64,000 bases of DNA, from contig NZ_KB908256.1 in NCBI RefSeq assembly GCF_000382405.1, positions 62,001 to 126,000 of the forward strand, read 5' to 3'. The notes beneath the pieces are model-generated. The model was given only the letters and a program-made list of their open reading frames with translations, did not search any database and was not told the origin of the DNA. A program made the position numbers and the translations under genes. The DNA comes from Mycobacterium sp. 141. GTDB lineage: Bacteria > Actinomycetota > Actinomycetes > Mycobacteriales > Mycobacteriaceae. This document shows positions 16,381-26,196 of this stretch, piece after piece (the stretch's first letter is position 1; the number at the start of each line of letters is the position of its first letter).

Positions 16381-17198
16381 CGCTCTCACCGTGGAAGCGC
16401 TACCTGGTGCGGTACCTGGCGCTGGCATATGTCGGTGTGCTGGTGATCGTGCCGGTCGGGCTGATCTTGTGGCGTACCTTCTCACCCGGGATCGGAGCGT
16501 TCTTCGCTTCCGTCGGCACCCCGGCGGCCATATCGGCACTGCAACTTTCGCTGCTGGTGGTGGCGATCGTCGTGCCGCTCAATGTGTTGTTCGGTGTCCC
16601 GACCGCACTGGTTTTGGCGCGCAACAGGTTCCGCGGCAAGAGCGCGCTACAGGCCGTCATCGATCTGCCGTTCGCGGTGTCCCCGGTGGTGGTCGGCGTG
16701 GCGCTGATCCTGCTGTGGGGTTCGACCGGATTGTTCGGAGTCGTCGAACGTGACTTGGGCTTCAAGATCATCTTCGGGTTCACCGGTATCGTGCTGGCGA
16801 GCATCTTCGTCACCGTCCCGTTCGTCATCCGCGAGGTCGAACCCGTGCTGCACGAGATCGGCACCGATCAGGAAGAGGCAGCCGCCACGCTGGGATCCAG
16901 TTGGTGGCAGACGTTTTGGCGCATAACCCTGCCGGCTATCCGGTGGGGGTTGACCTACGGCATCGTGCTGACGGTCGCCCGTACCCTCGGCGAGTTCGGT
17001 GCGGTGATCATGGTGTCGTCCAACCTGCCGGGCGCGTCGCAGACGCTGACCTTGCTGGTTGCCGACCGCTACAACCGAGGTACCGCCGAATCGGTGTACG
17101 GCGCGTATGCCGTCTCGACTTTGTTGATGGCCGTCGCCGTGATCGTCCTGGTGGCCCAGGTGATCCTCGACCGGCGGCGAACCCGGACCGAGCAGTAG
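16377..17198 (+). CDS. cysW: Sulfate ABC transporter permease CysW
   Basis: A 273-residue permease with about six membrane segments and the EAA loop EEAAATLGSSWWQTFWRITL followed by YGIVLTVARTLGEFGAVIMV. The start overlaps the cysT stop by four bases (ATGA). It is the second channel subunit of the sulfate importer and is followed 21 bp later by the ATPase gene, with an AGGAGC ribosome-binding site in the gap. Confidence 0.95.
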   Translation: MTLSPWKRYLVRYLALAYVGVLVIVPVGLILWRTFSPGIGAFFASVGTPAAISALQLSLLVVAIVVPLNVLFGVPTALVLARNRFRGKSALQAVIDLPFAVSPVVVGVALILLWGSTGLFGVVERDLGFKIIFGFTGIVLASIFVTVPFVIREVEPVLHEIGTDQEEAAATLGSSWWQTFWRITLPAIRWGLTYGIVLTVARTLGEFGAVIMVSSNLPGASQTLTLLVADRYNRGTAESVYGAYAVSTLLMAVAVIVLVAQVILDRRRTRTEQ

Positions 17199-17219
17199 TG
17201 CCGAGAAGGAGCTAGAGCA

Positions 17220-18269
17220 ATGACCGACGCGATTGTCGTCCGGGGCGCCAACAAGCACTACGGTGAGTTCGCGGCACTGGACAATATCGATTTCGAGGTG
17301 CCGTCCGGCTCGCTGACCGCCCTGCTGGGGCCCAGCGGTTCAGGCAAGTCCACGCTGTTGCGGGCGATCGCCGGCCTCGATCAACCCGATACCGGCACCA
17401 TCACCATCAACGGTCAAGATGTCACGGGGGTGCCGCCGCAGCGCCGCGGTATCGGTTTCGTATTCCAGCACTACGCCGCGTTCAAGCACCTGACAGTGCG
17501 CGACAACGTGGCGTTCGGCCTCAAGATCCGCAAGCGCCCCAAGGCGGAGATCAAGGAGAAGGTCGACAATCTGCTGGAAGTGGTGGGGCTGAGCGGTTTT
17601 CAGACCCGCTACCCCAATCAGCTTTCCGGTGGCCAACGTCAGCGCATGGCACTGGCCCGGGCGCTGGCGGTGGACCCGCAGGTGCTGCTGCTCGACGAGC
17701 CGTTCGGCGCACTCGACGCCAAGGTGCGTGATGATCTGCGCACCTGGCTGCGCCGCCTCCACGACGAAGTCCATGTCACCACCGTGCTGGTCACCCACGA
17801 TCAGGCCGAGGCACTGGACGTGGCAGACCGGATCGCGGTGCTCAACAAGGGCCGCATCGAGCAGGTCGGATCACCCACCCAGGTCTATGACGAGCCGGCC
17901 AACGCGTTCGTGATGTCGTTTCTCGGGGCGGTCTCCGAGCTCAACGGAATCCTGGTGCGCCCGCACGATATCCGGGTCGGACGCAACCCTGAGCTGGCGA
18001 TCGCGGCCGGCGACGGAACGGCTGAGGCCACCGGCGTGCTGCGGGCCACCATCGACCGCATCGTGATGCTCGGCTTCGAGGTCCGCGTCGAACTCACCGC
18101 CGCCGCGAACAACATGCCGTTCACCGCGCAGATCACCCGGGGCGACGCCGAAGCGCTAGGCCTGCGCGATGGCGACACGGTCTACGTTCGGGCCACCCGG
18201 GTGCCGCAGATCTCCGGCGACGTGCAGACCGCGGCGGTCGAGGAGGTCGAGGCACTCAGCACCAGCTGA
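17220..18269 (+). CDS. cysA: Sulfate ABC transporter ATP-binding protein CysA
   Basis: A 349-residue ATPase that energises sulfate/thiosulfate import at the cytoplasmic membrane face. Walker A is GPSGSGKST (about residues 37-45), the signature is [16 protein letters not shown] (about 136-151), Walker B is [12 protein letters not shown] and the switch His is in [12 protein letters not shown]. The C-terminal about 100 residues form the TOBE-like regulatory domain ([13 protein letters not shown]). Last gene of the operon; the convergent CstR-like gene ends 6 bp away. Confidence 0.97.
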   Translation: MTDAIVVRGANKHYGEFAALDNIDFEVPSGSLTALLGPSGSGKSTLLRAIAGLDQPDTGTITINGQDVTGVPPQRRGIGFVFQHYAAFKHLTVRDNVAFGLKIRKRPKAEIKEKVDNLLEVVGLSGFQTRYPNQLSGGQRQRMALARALAVDPQVLLLDEPFGALDAKVRDDLRTWLRRLHDEVHVTTVLVTHDQAEALDVADRIAVLNKGRIEQVGSPTQVYDEPANAFVMSFLGAVSELNGILVRPHDIRVGRNPELAIAAGDGTAEATGVLRATIDRIVMLGFEVRVELTAAANNMPFTAQITRGDAEALGLRDGDTVYVRATRVPQISGDVQTAAVEEVEALSTS

Positions 18270-18275
18270 GCCGGC

Positions 18276-18581
<306 letters not shown>

Positions 18582-18587
18582 TCATGG

Positions 18588-18601
18588 TACCCGCAGGGGT
18601 A
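18588..18601 (-). promoter_or_regulatory. Candidate CstR operator before the repressor gene
   Basis: The inverted repeat TACCC-N4-GGGTA lies directly before the minus-strand CstR-like gene, abutting the CstB-like stop codon. It has the G/C-core, T-A-edge form of CsoR/CstR operators and resembles the two repeats upstream of the first gene. Confidence 0.55.
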
Positions 18602-19981
18602 TCAGACGGCCTGGATTGCTTCGGCCCAGGCGTTGTAGCCGCCGACGATGTCGCTGACATCACCGAAACCGCGTTGGCGCAACAGGCTTGCCGCGGCCGA
18701 CGAGCGGTAGCCGCCGGCGCAGTACACGACCGTCGGTGCGGCAGGGTCGAGTTCACCGACCCTGCCGGGCAGTTGGCCCACAGGGATGTTGACTGCGCCC
18801 GGGATCATGCCGCCGGCCGCTTCACCGGGATTGCGAACATCGACGATCTGCAGGCCATCGATCTCGGCGGCGCGCTGTCCGAATGCCGCAGCCGTCAGCC
18901 GGGATGCCACCTGCACGTCGTCGCGATGCTCGAACATCGTCCGCTCCGGGTCTTCGAGATAACCGATCACCCGGTCGAATCCGATGCGGGCCAGCCGGGT
19001 TTTGCCCTCCAGCTCTTGCCCGGTGTCGGTGACCAGGACGATGTCGACATCGGGGGGCACGATCGAACCCGCGAATTCCGCGTATCGACCTGCGAGGCCG
19101 ATGTTGAGGGCGCCGCGCAGATGGCCCTGCGCGAATTCCTCGGGGCTGCGACCGTCGATGAGCATCGCGCCGTGGGTCAGCGCGTCGGAGGCTTGCCGGT
19201 AATCCATGGCGGGCGGGAGTTTCCCTTCGGCGAGCAGGGCCCGGTCCTTGCGGTTCAAGATCGCGTCGTAGACGAAGTAACCGGGCGCCGGTGGCTGTCC
19301 CTCGGTCACCAGATCGATAAAGGTCTGCTTGTCGGGTGCACGTAGCGCGTAGTTGGTCCGCTTCTGGTCGCCGATCGTCGACCACAGATCGGTGGACAGG
19401 TTCTTGCCGCACGCGGAGCCGGCGCCGTGCGCAGGGTAGACGCGGGTGGCATCGGGCAGTGGCATGAGCTGCTCGTGCAACGAGGTGTAAAGGCTGTTGG
19501 CCAGTTCTTCACGCGTGAAGCCGATCGAGGCGAGCAGGTCGGGCCTGCCGACGTCGCCGATGAACAAGGTGTCGCCGGTGAGAACGCCGTAGGGCGTCGC
19601 GTCGCCGGCGTGTTCGTAGACCACGATGCTCATCGACTCAGGAGTGTGGCCCGGGGTGTGGCGGAACTCCAACGTCACGTCTCCCAGTGAATAGCGTTGG
19701 CCGTCTTCGACTCCCATGAAGTCGAACTCCGGCTGGGCAACCGACGAGTACACGATGGTTGCCCCCGCGGCCTCCGCGAGCTCGAGATGGCCGGACACGA
19801 AGTCGGCGTGGAAATGGGTCTCGATGACCAGTTCAATCTGCAGGCCCAGCTGTTCGGCGTCGGCGAGGTACTCCGACACGTCGCGCTGAGGGTCGACCAC
19901 AACGGCTCGCCTGGTGGTTTCGTCGCCGATCAGGTACGACGCGTGCGAGAGGCAGTCCAGGTAGTACTGGATGAACTTCAT
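18602..19981 (-). CDS. CstB-like persulfide dioxygenase-rhodanese fusion
   Basis: A 459-residue protein with three domains. Residues about 1-250 are a metallo-beta-lactamase fold of the persulfide dioxygenase type: THFHADFVSGH supplies metal ligands, with HTPGHTPES, TGDTLFIGDVGRPDL and YPAHGAGS. Residues about 265-355 are a rhodanese-like domain without an obvious catalytic Cys. Residues about 370-455 are an active rhodanese with the loop VYCAGGYRSS. This architecture matches CstB, which oxidises low-molecular-weight persulfides to thiosulfate and sulfite. The companion CstR-like repressor is 56 bp downstream. Confidence 0.9.
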   Translation of the reverse strand: MKFIQYYLDCLSHASYLIGDETTRRAVVVDPQRDVSEYLADAEQLGLQIELVIETHFHADFVSGHLELAEAAGATIVYSSVAQPEFDFMGVEDGQRYSLGDVTLEFRHTPGHTPESMSIVVYEHAGDATPYGVLTGDTLFIGDVGRPDLLASIGFTREELANSLYTSLHEQLMPLPDATRVYPAHGAGSACGKNLSTDLWSTIGDQKRTNYALRAPDKQTFIDLVTEGQPPAPGYFVYDAILNRKDRALLAEGKLPPAMDYRQASDALTHGAMLIDGRSPEEFAQGHLRGALNIGLAGRYAEFAGSIVPPDVDIVLVTDTGQELEGKTRLARIGFDRVIGYLEDPERTMFEHRDDVQVASRLTAAAFGQRAAEIDGLQIVDVRNPGEAAGGMIPGAVNIPVGQLPGRVGELDPAAPTVVYCAGGYRSSAAASLLRQRGFGDVSDIVGGYNAWAEAIQAV

Positions 19982-20014
19982 CGTCCGTATCCTTTGTTCC
20001 GGTCCCGGGGCGAT

Positions 20015-20063
20015 ATACCGCCGGGGGTATGAATACGCTAACGATAATACCCCGGGTAGTATT
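20015..20063 (-). promoter_or_regulatory. Two candidate CstR operators upstream of the persulfide dioxygenase gene
   Basis: Two dyads lie 34-82 bp upstream of the CstB-like start: ATACC-N6-GGTAT at 20015-20030, and AATACCCCGGGTAGTATT at 20046-20063 with an inner TACCC(C)GGGTA. They share the TACCC/GGGTA arms with the repeat at 18588, supporting a common repressor. Confidence 0.6.
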
Positions 20064-20126
20064 CCGGCAAAGGGGGGATCGCACCGGCGGGTGCAGGAAT
20101 TTACGACCCTGTACGGCGAAATCAGG

Positions 20127-20843
20127 TCAGGCGGCGAAGCCGGCGTTGCGTGCGGCCATTGCTTCTTCGTAACGGTCCAGCACGGTGGCGGCCACCAGTC
20201 GGTGTGCCCCCAGCGGCTCAGTCATCGGAATCCCTGCTGCACAGGCGAATTCGGCCACTCGATCGGTGATCCTGCCGTGCGCGAGGAACCATGGCGCGAT
20301 CACCAGGCGTTGCGCGCCGCGGGCGCGCAACAACTCGACGGCATCGGCCGGCGTCGGGGTTTGGCCGGTCGCGAAGGCCACCTGCACACCGGCCCAGCGG
20401 GTGCCCTCGAAGAGGGTTTGTGCCAGGGCGGCGGTACGCGCGTTGGCCGCCGGGTGTGACGAACCCACACTGGTAAACACCACGCCGAGTTCGCTGTCGA
20501 ACCGGGAAACCCCCAGTGCGCTCAACCGCTCCCGCATCACCTGCAACAGGCGGGGATCGTCACCGAGAACGTCGGCCTGGATGACTTCGGCCCCGGAGTC
20601 GGCGATCAGCGCGGGAATGTCGGTACGAGCGTGATAGGCACTGGCCAGCAGCAGTGGCACCACGACCGAACCGGCCGCGGCGTCGGCCAGCACGTCGATC
20701 AGATTCGGGGTGTTCTGTTCGCAGAACGCCACCTGGACCGCGGTATCCGGCAGCAGGCGCCGCAGATGTCCCGCGATCGCATGGGCATTGGCCGACGATC
20801 GCGGATCCGCGCTGCCGTGTGCGGTCAGCACCAGCGAAGTCAC
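20127..20843 (-). CDS. che1: Sirohydrochlorin ferrochelatase Che1
   Basis: A 238-residue two-repeat CbiX-type chelatase that inserts iron into sirohydrochlorin to give siroheme, the cofactor of the sulfite reductase encoded upstream. Repeat 1 begins LVLTAHGSADPRSSANAHAI and repeat 2 has VFTSVGSSHPAANARTA, with conserved metal-site residues (HGSAD; ASAYHARTDIP; PWFLAHGRITDRV). A GTG start at 20843 overlaps the cysH stop by four bases; an in-frame ATG 18 bases upstream is possible. Third gene of sirA-cysH-che1. Confidence 0.9.
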   Translation of the reverse strand: MTSLVLTAHGSADPRSSANAHAIAGHLRRLLPDTAVQVAFCEQNTPNLIDVLADAAAGSVVVPLLLASAYHARTDIPALIADSGAEVIQADVLGDDPRLLQVMRERLSALGVSRFDSELGVVFTSVGSSHPAANARTAALAQTLFEGTRWAGVQVAFATGQTPTPADAVELLRARGAQRLVIAPWFLAHGRITDRVAEFACAAGIPMTEPLGAHRLVAATVLDRYEEAMAARNAGFAA

Positions 20844-21547
20844 GAGGCGTGCAGCCCGCATTCCGTCTTGGTCTGTCCCGCCCAGCGGCCGCTGCGCGGG
20901 TCGGCGCCCGCGGCGGGCTTGCTGGTGCACGGAGCGCACCCGATGGACGGATAGCCCTCGTAGACAAGGGGATTGACCAGGATGCCGTTGGCCTCGACAT
21001 AGGCCTGCATCTCCTCGTCGCTCCATGCCGCGATCGGATTGATCTTCACCAGACCGAATGCGTTGTCCCAGCTGATCAGCGGGGCGTTGGCCCGCGTCGG
21101 GGCCTCCACCCGGCGGATACCGGTGACCCACGCCGAATACCCCGCCAGCGCCTTGCTCAGCGGCTCGACCTTGCGCAACCGGCAGCACTCGCCGGCGTTG
21201 CGGGCGAACAGATCTGTGCCGAGGAGTTCGTTCTGCTCGGCGACGGTGTGCTCGGGATACACGTTGACCACATTCACGCCGTATACCTGCTCGACGGCGT
21301 CGCGGGTACCGATGGTCTCGGCGAAGTGGTAGCCGGTGTCGAGGAACAACACATCGACGCCGGGGCGAACCTTGGCCGCCATCTCGACCAGCACAGCATC
21401 CTGCATGTTGGACGCCACCACATACTTGCCGCCGAAGTGCTCGTCCGTCCAGCGCAGCAGCTCTTCGGCACTGGCGTCGGCCAGTTCGGCCGCACCGCGC
21501 TCCGCCAACTCCCGCAGCTCCGACTCCGTGGTCGCCAACCCTGTCAC
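20840..21547 (-). CDS. cysH: Adenylylsulfate (APS) reductase CysH, 4Fe-4S type
   Basis: A 235-residue assimilatory APS reductase that makes sulfite from activated sulfate. The PAPS-reductase fold shows VVASNMQDAVLVEMAAK and VLFLDTGYHFAETI. The iron-sulfur ligands are present as ECCRLRK (about residues 126-132) and GCAPC (about 211-215), which marks the APS-type enzyme, and the catalytic C-terminal Cys is in TECGLH. A GTG start at 21547 overlaps the sirA stop (GTGA), giving a coupled operon with sirA and che1. Confidence 0.94.
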   Translation of the reverse strand: MTGLATTESELRELAERGAAELADASAEELLRWTDEHFGGKYVVASNMQDAVLVEMAAKVRPGVDVLFLDTGYHFAETIGTRDAVEQVYGVNVVNVYPEHTVAEQNELLGTDLFARNAGECCRLRKVEPLSKALAGYSAWVTGIRRVEAPTRANAPLISWDNAFGLVKINPIAAWSDEEMQAYVEANGILVNPLVYEGYPSIGCAPCTSKPAAGADPRSGRWAGQTKTECGLHAS

Positions 21548-23223
21548 CGCAAATCCGCCTCGTCGGCCCGCACGGCCCACTGGGCGAAGCGTTCGCCCTC
21601 GTTGCGGAGCTTGATGAAGTTGCGGGTGACCCGCTCAATGTAGTCGCCGAGATCGGTGGCCAGCACTTTGTGCTGGCGCAGTTTGCGCCCGAAACCGCTG
21701 TCGAGGCCCAGGCTGCCGCCCAAGTGCACCTGGAAGCCCTCCTCGGGCCCGTTGCCGTCGTCGACCATCTGGCCCTTGAAGCCGATATCGGCGACCTGGA
21801 TGCGCGCGCAGGAGTTGGGGCAGCCGTTGATATTAACCGTGACCGGCACGTCCAGTTCCGCATTGACGTCGCCGAGCCGGGCCTCCAGTTCCGGAACCAA
21901 GTGTTGAGCGCGACCACGGGTGTCGGCGAAGCTCAGCTTGCAGTACTCGATGCCGGTGCATGCCATCAGATTCTGGCGCCAGTGCGATGGCTGTGACTGC
22001 AGACCGAGCTCGTCCAGGCCGGCGCGCAGCGCGTCGACCTTGTCGTCGGGAACGTCGAGGATGATCAGCTTCTGGTATGCGGTCAGGCGGGCGCGGTCCG
22101 CGCCGGCGGCCTCCATGAGATCGGCGACCTTGGTCAGGATCGTGCCCGAGACGCGCCCGGCGATCGCCGAGACACCCACCGCGTTGAGGCCGTTCTTGAT
22201 CTTCTGCACGCCGACGTGGTCGACGGTATGCGGCACCTGCTCAGGCGCAGGCCCGTCGATGAGGGGACGCTTGAGGTATTCCGTTTCGAGAACTTCCCGG
22301 AATTTTTCTACGCCCCAATCCTTGACCAGGAACTTCAGCCGCGCCTTCGAGCGCAGTCGGCGGTAGCCGTAGTCGCGGAAGATCCCGATCACGCCCGCCC
22401 ACGTCTCGGCGACCTCCTCGAGCGGCACCCATACGCCGAGGCGCTGTGCCAGCATCGGGTTGGTCGACAGCCCGCCGCCGACCCACAGGTCCAGACCGGG
22501 GCCGTGCTCCGGGTGGTTGACGCCGATGAATGACACGTCGTTGATCTCGTGCGCGACGTCCTGCAGACCGGAGACGGCGGTCTTGAACTTGCGGGGCAGG
22601 TTGGAGAACTCCGGGTTGCCGATGTAGCGCTGCTCGATCTCACGCAGCGCCGGAGTCGGATCCAGCACCTCGACCAGTGAATCGCCGGCCAGCGGGGAGC
22701 CCAGCATGCCGCGCGGGCAGTCGCCGCAGGCTTCCATCGTCTGCAGGCCGACCTCGTCCAGGCGCCGCCAGGCTTCCGGGACGTTCTCGATCTGCAGCCA
22801 GTGGTATTGCAGGTTCTCCCGGTCGGTGATGTCGGCGCTGTCCCGGGCGAAATCGACCGAGATCTGCCCGAGGGTCCGCACGGCCTGCGCTGAGAGCGCC
22901 TTGCCGTCGGTGCGCACGCGCATCATGAAGTACTTGGCTTCCAACAGGTCGGCGTTGTCGTCGCCGGTCCAGGTGCCGTCGTAGCCCTCGGTGCGCTGGG
23001 TGTAGAGACCCATCCAGCGGAACCGGCCACGCAGGTCGTCCTTGGCGATGGAGTCGAACCCCTGCTTGGAGTAGGCATCGATGATGCGGGTCCGCACGTT
23101 GAGCGCGTCGTCCTCCTGCTTGAACGCCTCGTTGGGGTTCAGGGGGTCGCGGCTGCCCAGCGCCCACTGGCCTTCGTCGCGCGGCTTCTTGGTGGGGCGG
23201 GGCTTGTCTTGTACCTCGGTCAT
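21544..23223 (-). CDS. sirA: Ferredoxin-dependent sulfite reductase
   Basis: A 559-residue siroheme/4Fe-4S enzyme reducing sulfite to sulfide with six electrons. It has the tandem ferredoxin-like and siroheme half-domain repeats, with cluster and siroheme ligands in CTGIEYCKLSF and NINGCPNSCARIQ (about residues 420-470). The ATG at 23223 (MTEVQDKPRPTKK) is the family start; longer upstream starts run into the regulatory region. Sulfite rather than nitrite reduction is inferred from cysH and che1 downstream and the cysteine leader upstream. First gene of the operon. Confidence 0.94.
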   Translation of the reverse strand: MTEVQDKPRPTKKPRDEGQWALGSRDPLNPNEAFKQEDDALNVRTRIIDAYSKQGFDSIAKDDLRGRFRWMGLYTQRTEGYDGTWTGDDNADLLEAKYFMMRVRTDGKALSAQAVRTLGQISVDFARDSADITDRENLQYHWLQIENVPEAWRRLDEVGLQTMEACGDCPRGMLGSPLAGDSLVEVLDPTPALREIEQRYIGNPEFSNLPRKFKTAVSGLQDVAHEINDVSFIGVNHPEHGPGLDLWVGGGLSTNPMLAQRLGVWVPLEEVAETWAGVIGIFRDYGYRRLRSKARLKFLVKDWGVEKFREVLETEYLKRPLIDGPAPEQVPHTVDHVGVQKIKNGLNAVGVSAIAGRVSGTILTKVADLMEAAGADRARLTAYQKLIILDVPDDKVDALRAGLDELGLQSQPSHWRQNLMACTGIEYCKLSFADTRGRAQHLVPELEARLGDVNAELDVPVTVNINGCPNSCARIQVADIGFKGQMVDDGNGPEEGFQVHLGGSLGLDSGFGRKLRQHKVLATDLGDYIERVTRNFIKLRNEGERFAQWAVRADEADLR

Positions 23224-23346
23224 GGAGGCTCCTCGGGTGGGAGCCGGCCTGTGGGATCGCGCTATCACCGGCTGGGCTGTCCGGCGGCGCAGATCCGGTG
23301 GCCAGCTGGACGTATAGAGCGGGCAGGGTCCGAAATCAACGCGCGG

Positions 23347-23442
23347 TCAAGACAGACAGCAACAGCTACAAACGCGCTTGAAGTCGACATGCCGCCGAGC
23401 CACCAGCGGAACGCTGATGCTGTTGTTACGGGCGACAGTCAC
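23347..23442 (-). CDS. Polycysteine leader peptide (31 aa) of the sulfite reduction operon
   Basis: A 31-codon ORF starting GTG (MTVARNNSISVPLVARR) and ending RVCSCCCLS, with four Cys codons in the last seven. A -10-like CACAAT (23450-23455 region, minus strand) lies about seven bases before the GTG, compatible with a leaderless mRNA. It is about 125 bp upstream of sirA. The Cys run before the stop is the hallmark of mycobacterial cysteine attenuator peptides. Confidence 0.82.
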   Translation of the reverse strand: MTVARNNSISVPLVARRHVDFKRVCSCCCLS

Positions 23443-23544
23443 GCCCGCTATTGTGCCACGATTGTCGCCACCGGCCCTAACCGGGGCAGATTTGCGCTCA
23501 CGGTGAGCAAAAGTCGGCGCTGGACAGTCTGGGAAAATCAATAC

Positions 23545-24717
23545 ATGCCCACGCGCACCCTGCCTATTGGCCAGCCCGATCTGGCTGCCGTGCCGGGCCG
23601 GCCGTTCGGCATCTACATCCACGTCCCGTTCTGCGCCACGCGCTGCGGATACTGCGACTTCAACACCTATACGGCCGCCGAGCTGGGTGGCGCCAGCCCG
23701 GACGGCTGGCTGGCCGCGCTGCGTATCGAGCTGGCGTTGGCGGCGGCCCGGGTCGGCGCCGTGCCGGTGCAGACGGTGTTCGTCGGCGGTGGCACCCCGT
23801 CGATGCTCGGGAGCGGCGGGCTGGCCGCAGTGCTCGACGCCGTGCGGAACAACTTCACGCTGGCCCCGGATGCCGAGGTAACCACCGAGGCCAACCCGGA
23901 ATCGACCTCACCGGAGTTTTTCGGGACGCTGCGGCAGGCCGGCTACACACGAGTGTCGCTGGGCATGCAGTCGGTGGTCCCCCATGTGCTGGCGGTGCTC
24001 GACCGCACTCACTCGCCGGGGCGGGCGCTGGCCGCCGCGGCCGAGGCGCGCAGCGCCGGTTTCGACCACGTCAATCTCGACCTGATCTACGGCACACCGG
24101 GGGAGTCCGACGACGATCTGCGCCGCTCCGTCGACGCCGCGGTGCACGTCGGCGTCGACCATGTCTCTGCGTATGCGCTGGTGGTCGAGGACGGCACGGC
24201 GCTGGCTCGGCGGGTGCGCAAGGGGCAGGTCGCCGCGCCCGACGACGACGTGCTGGCGCAGCGTTACGAGCTGCTCGACGGGCACCTCGCTGCCGCGGGC
24301 TTCCAGTGGTACGAGGTGTCGAACTGGAGTCGGCCCGGGGGCGAGTGCCGGCACAACCTCGGTTATTGGCAGGGCGGCGAATGGTGGGGGGCGGGCCCTG
24401 GAGCCCACGGGTTCCTGGGCGCGACCCGGTGGTGGAACGTCAAGCACCCCAACGCGTATGCCGAAGCCCTGGCCGGTGGCGAGCTGCCGATCGCCGATTT
24501 CGAGGATCTCGACGCATATGCCCGCCACACCGAGGACGTCATGTTGCGGCTGCGACTGCGGGACGGTTTGGAGCTCGCGCTGCTGGATGACGATGAGCAA
24601 TCGCGGGTGCCCGGCCTGATCGACGACGGGCTGATCACGAACTCCGGTGAGCGGCTGGTGCTGACCGATCAGGGCCGGCTGCTGGCCGACGGCGCGGTGC
24701 GCGCTTTGCTCGCATAG
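23545..24717 (+). CDS. hemW: Radical SAM heme chaperone HemW (HemN-like)
   Basis: A 390-residue radical SAM protein. The cluster motif CATRCGYCDFNTY (about residues 27-39) is the CxxxCxxC type, followed by FVGGGTPSMLG and EANPES, then the family segments VSLGMQSVVPHVLAVLDRTH and NLDLIYGTPGES. HemW binds heme and delivers it to target enzymes; earlier annotation calls it oxygen-independent coproporphyrinogen oxidase, which is less likely. The ATG at 23545 places the start a normal distance before the motif. It is divergent from sirA and matches Rv2388c. Confidence 0.93.
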   Translation: MPTRTLPIGQPDLAAVPGRPFGIYIHVPFCATRCGYCDFNTYTAAELGGASPDGWLAALRIELALAAARVGAVPVQTVFVGGGTPSMLGSGGLAAVLDAVRNNFTLAPDAEVTTEANPESTSPEFFGTLRQAGYTRVSLGMQSVVPHVLAVLDRTHSPGRALAAAAEARSAGFDHVNLDLIYGTPGESDDDLRRSVDAAVHVGVDHVSAYALVVEDGTALARRVRKGQVAAPDDDVLAQRYELLDGHLAAAGFQWYEVSNWSRPGGECRHNLGYWQGGEWWGAGPGAHGFLGATRWWNVKHPNAYAEALAGGELPIADFEDLDAYARHTEDVMLRLRLRDGLELALLDDDEQSRVPGLIDDGLITNSGERLVLTDQGRLLADGAVRALLA

Positions 24718-24770
24718 CACGAATCACGGTGGCGTTCGATGGTTACGGCCGTGTAGTCGACCCGCTAAAG

Positions 24771-26165
<1,395 letters not shown>

Positions 26166-26196
26166 GTCTCGCGTTCCCTTCTGGGCCGATGGGAGC

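Noticed and set aside
20127..21917. A single 596-residue protein covering che1 and upstream
   Set aside because: Only the last about 240 residues are chelatase-like; the upstream part is an out-of-frame shadow of cysH and sirA, which have clear motifs and overlapping stops and starts.
26166..26196. A place for mbtJ between mbtI and mbtA
   Set aside because: The gap is only 31 bp; no acetyl-hydrolase-like gene is present.
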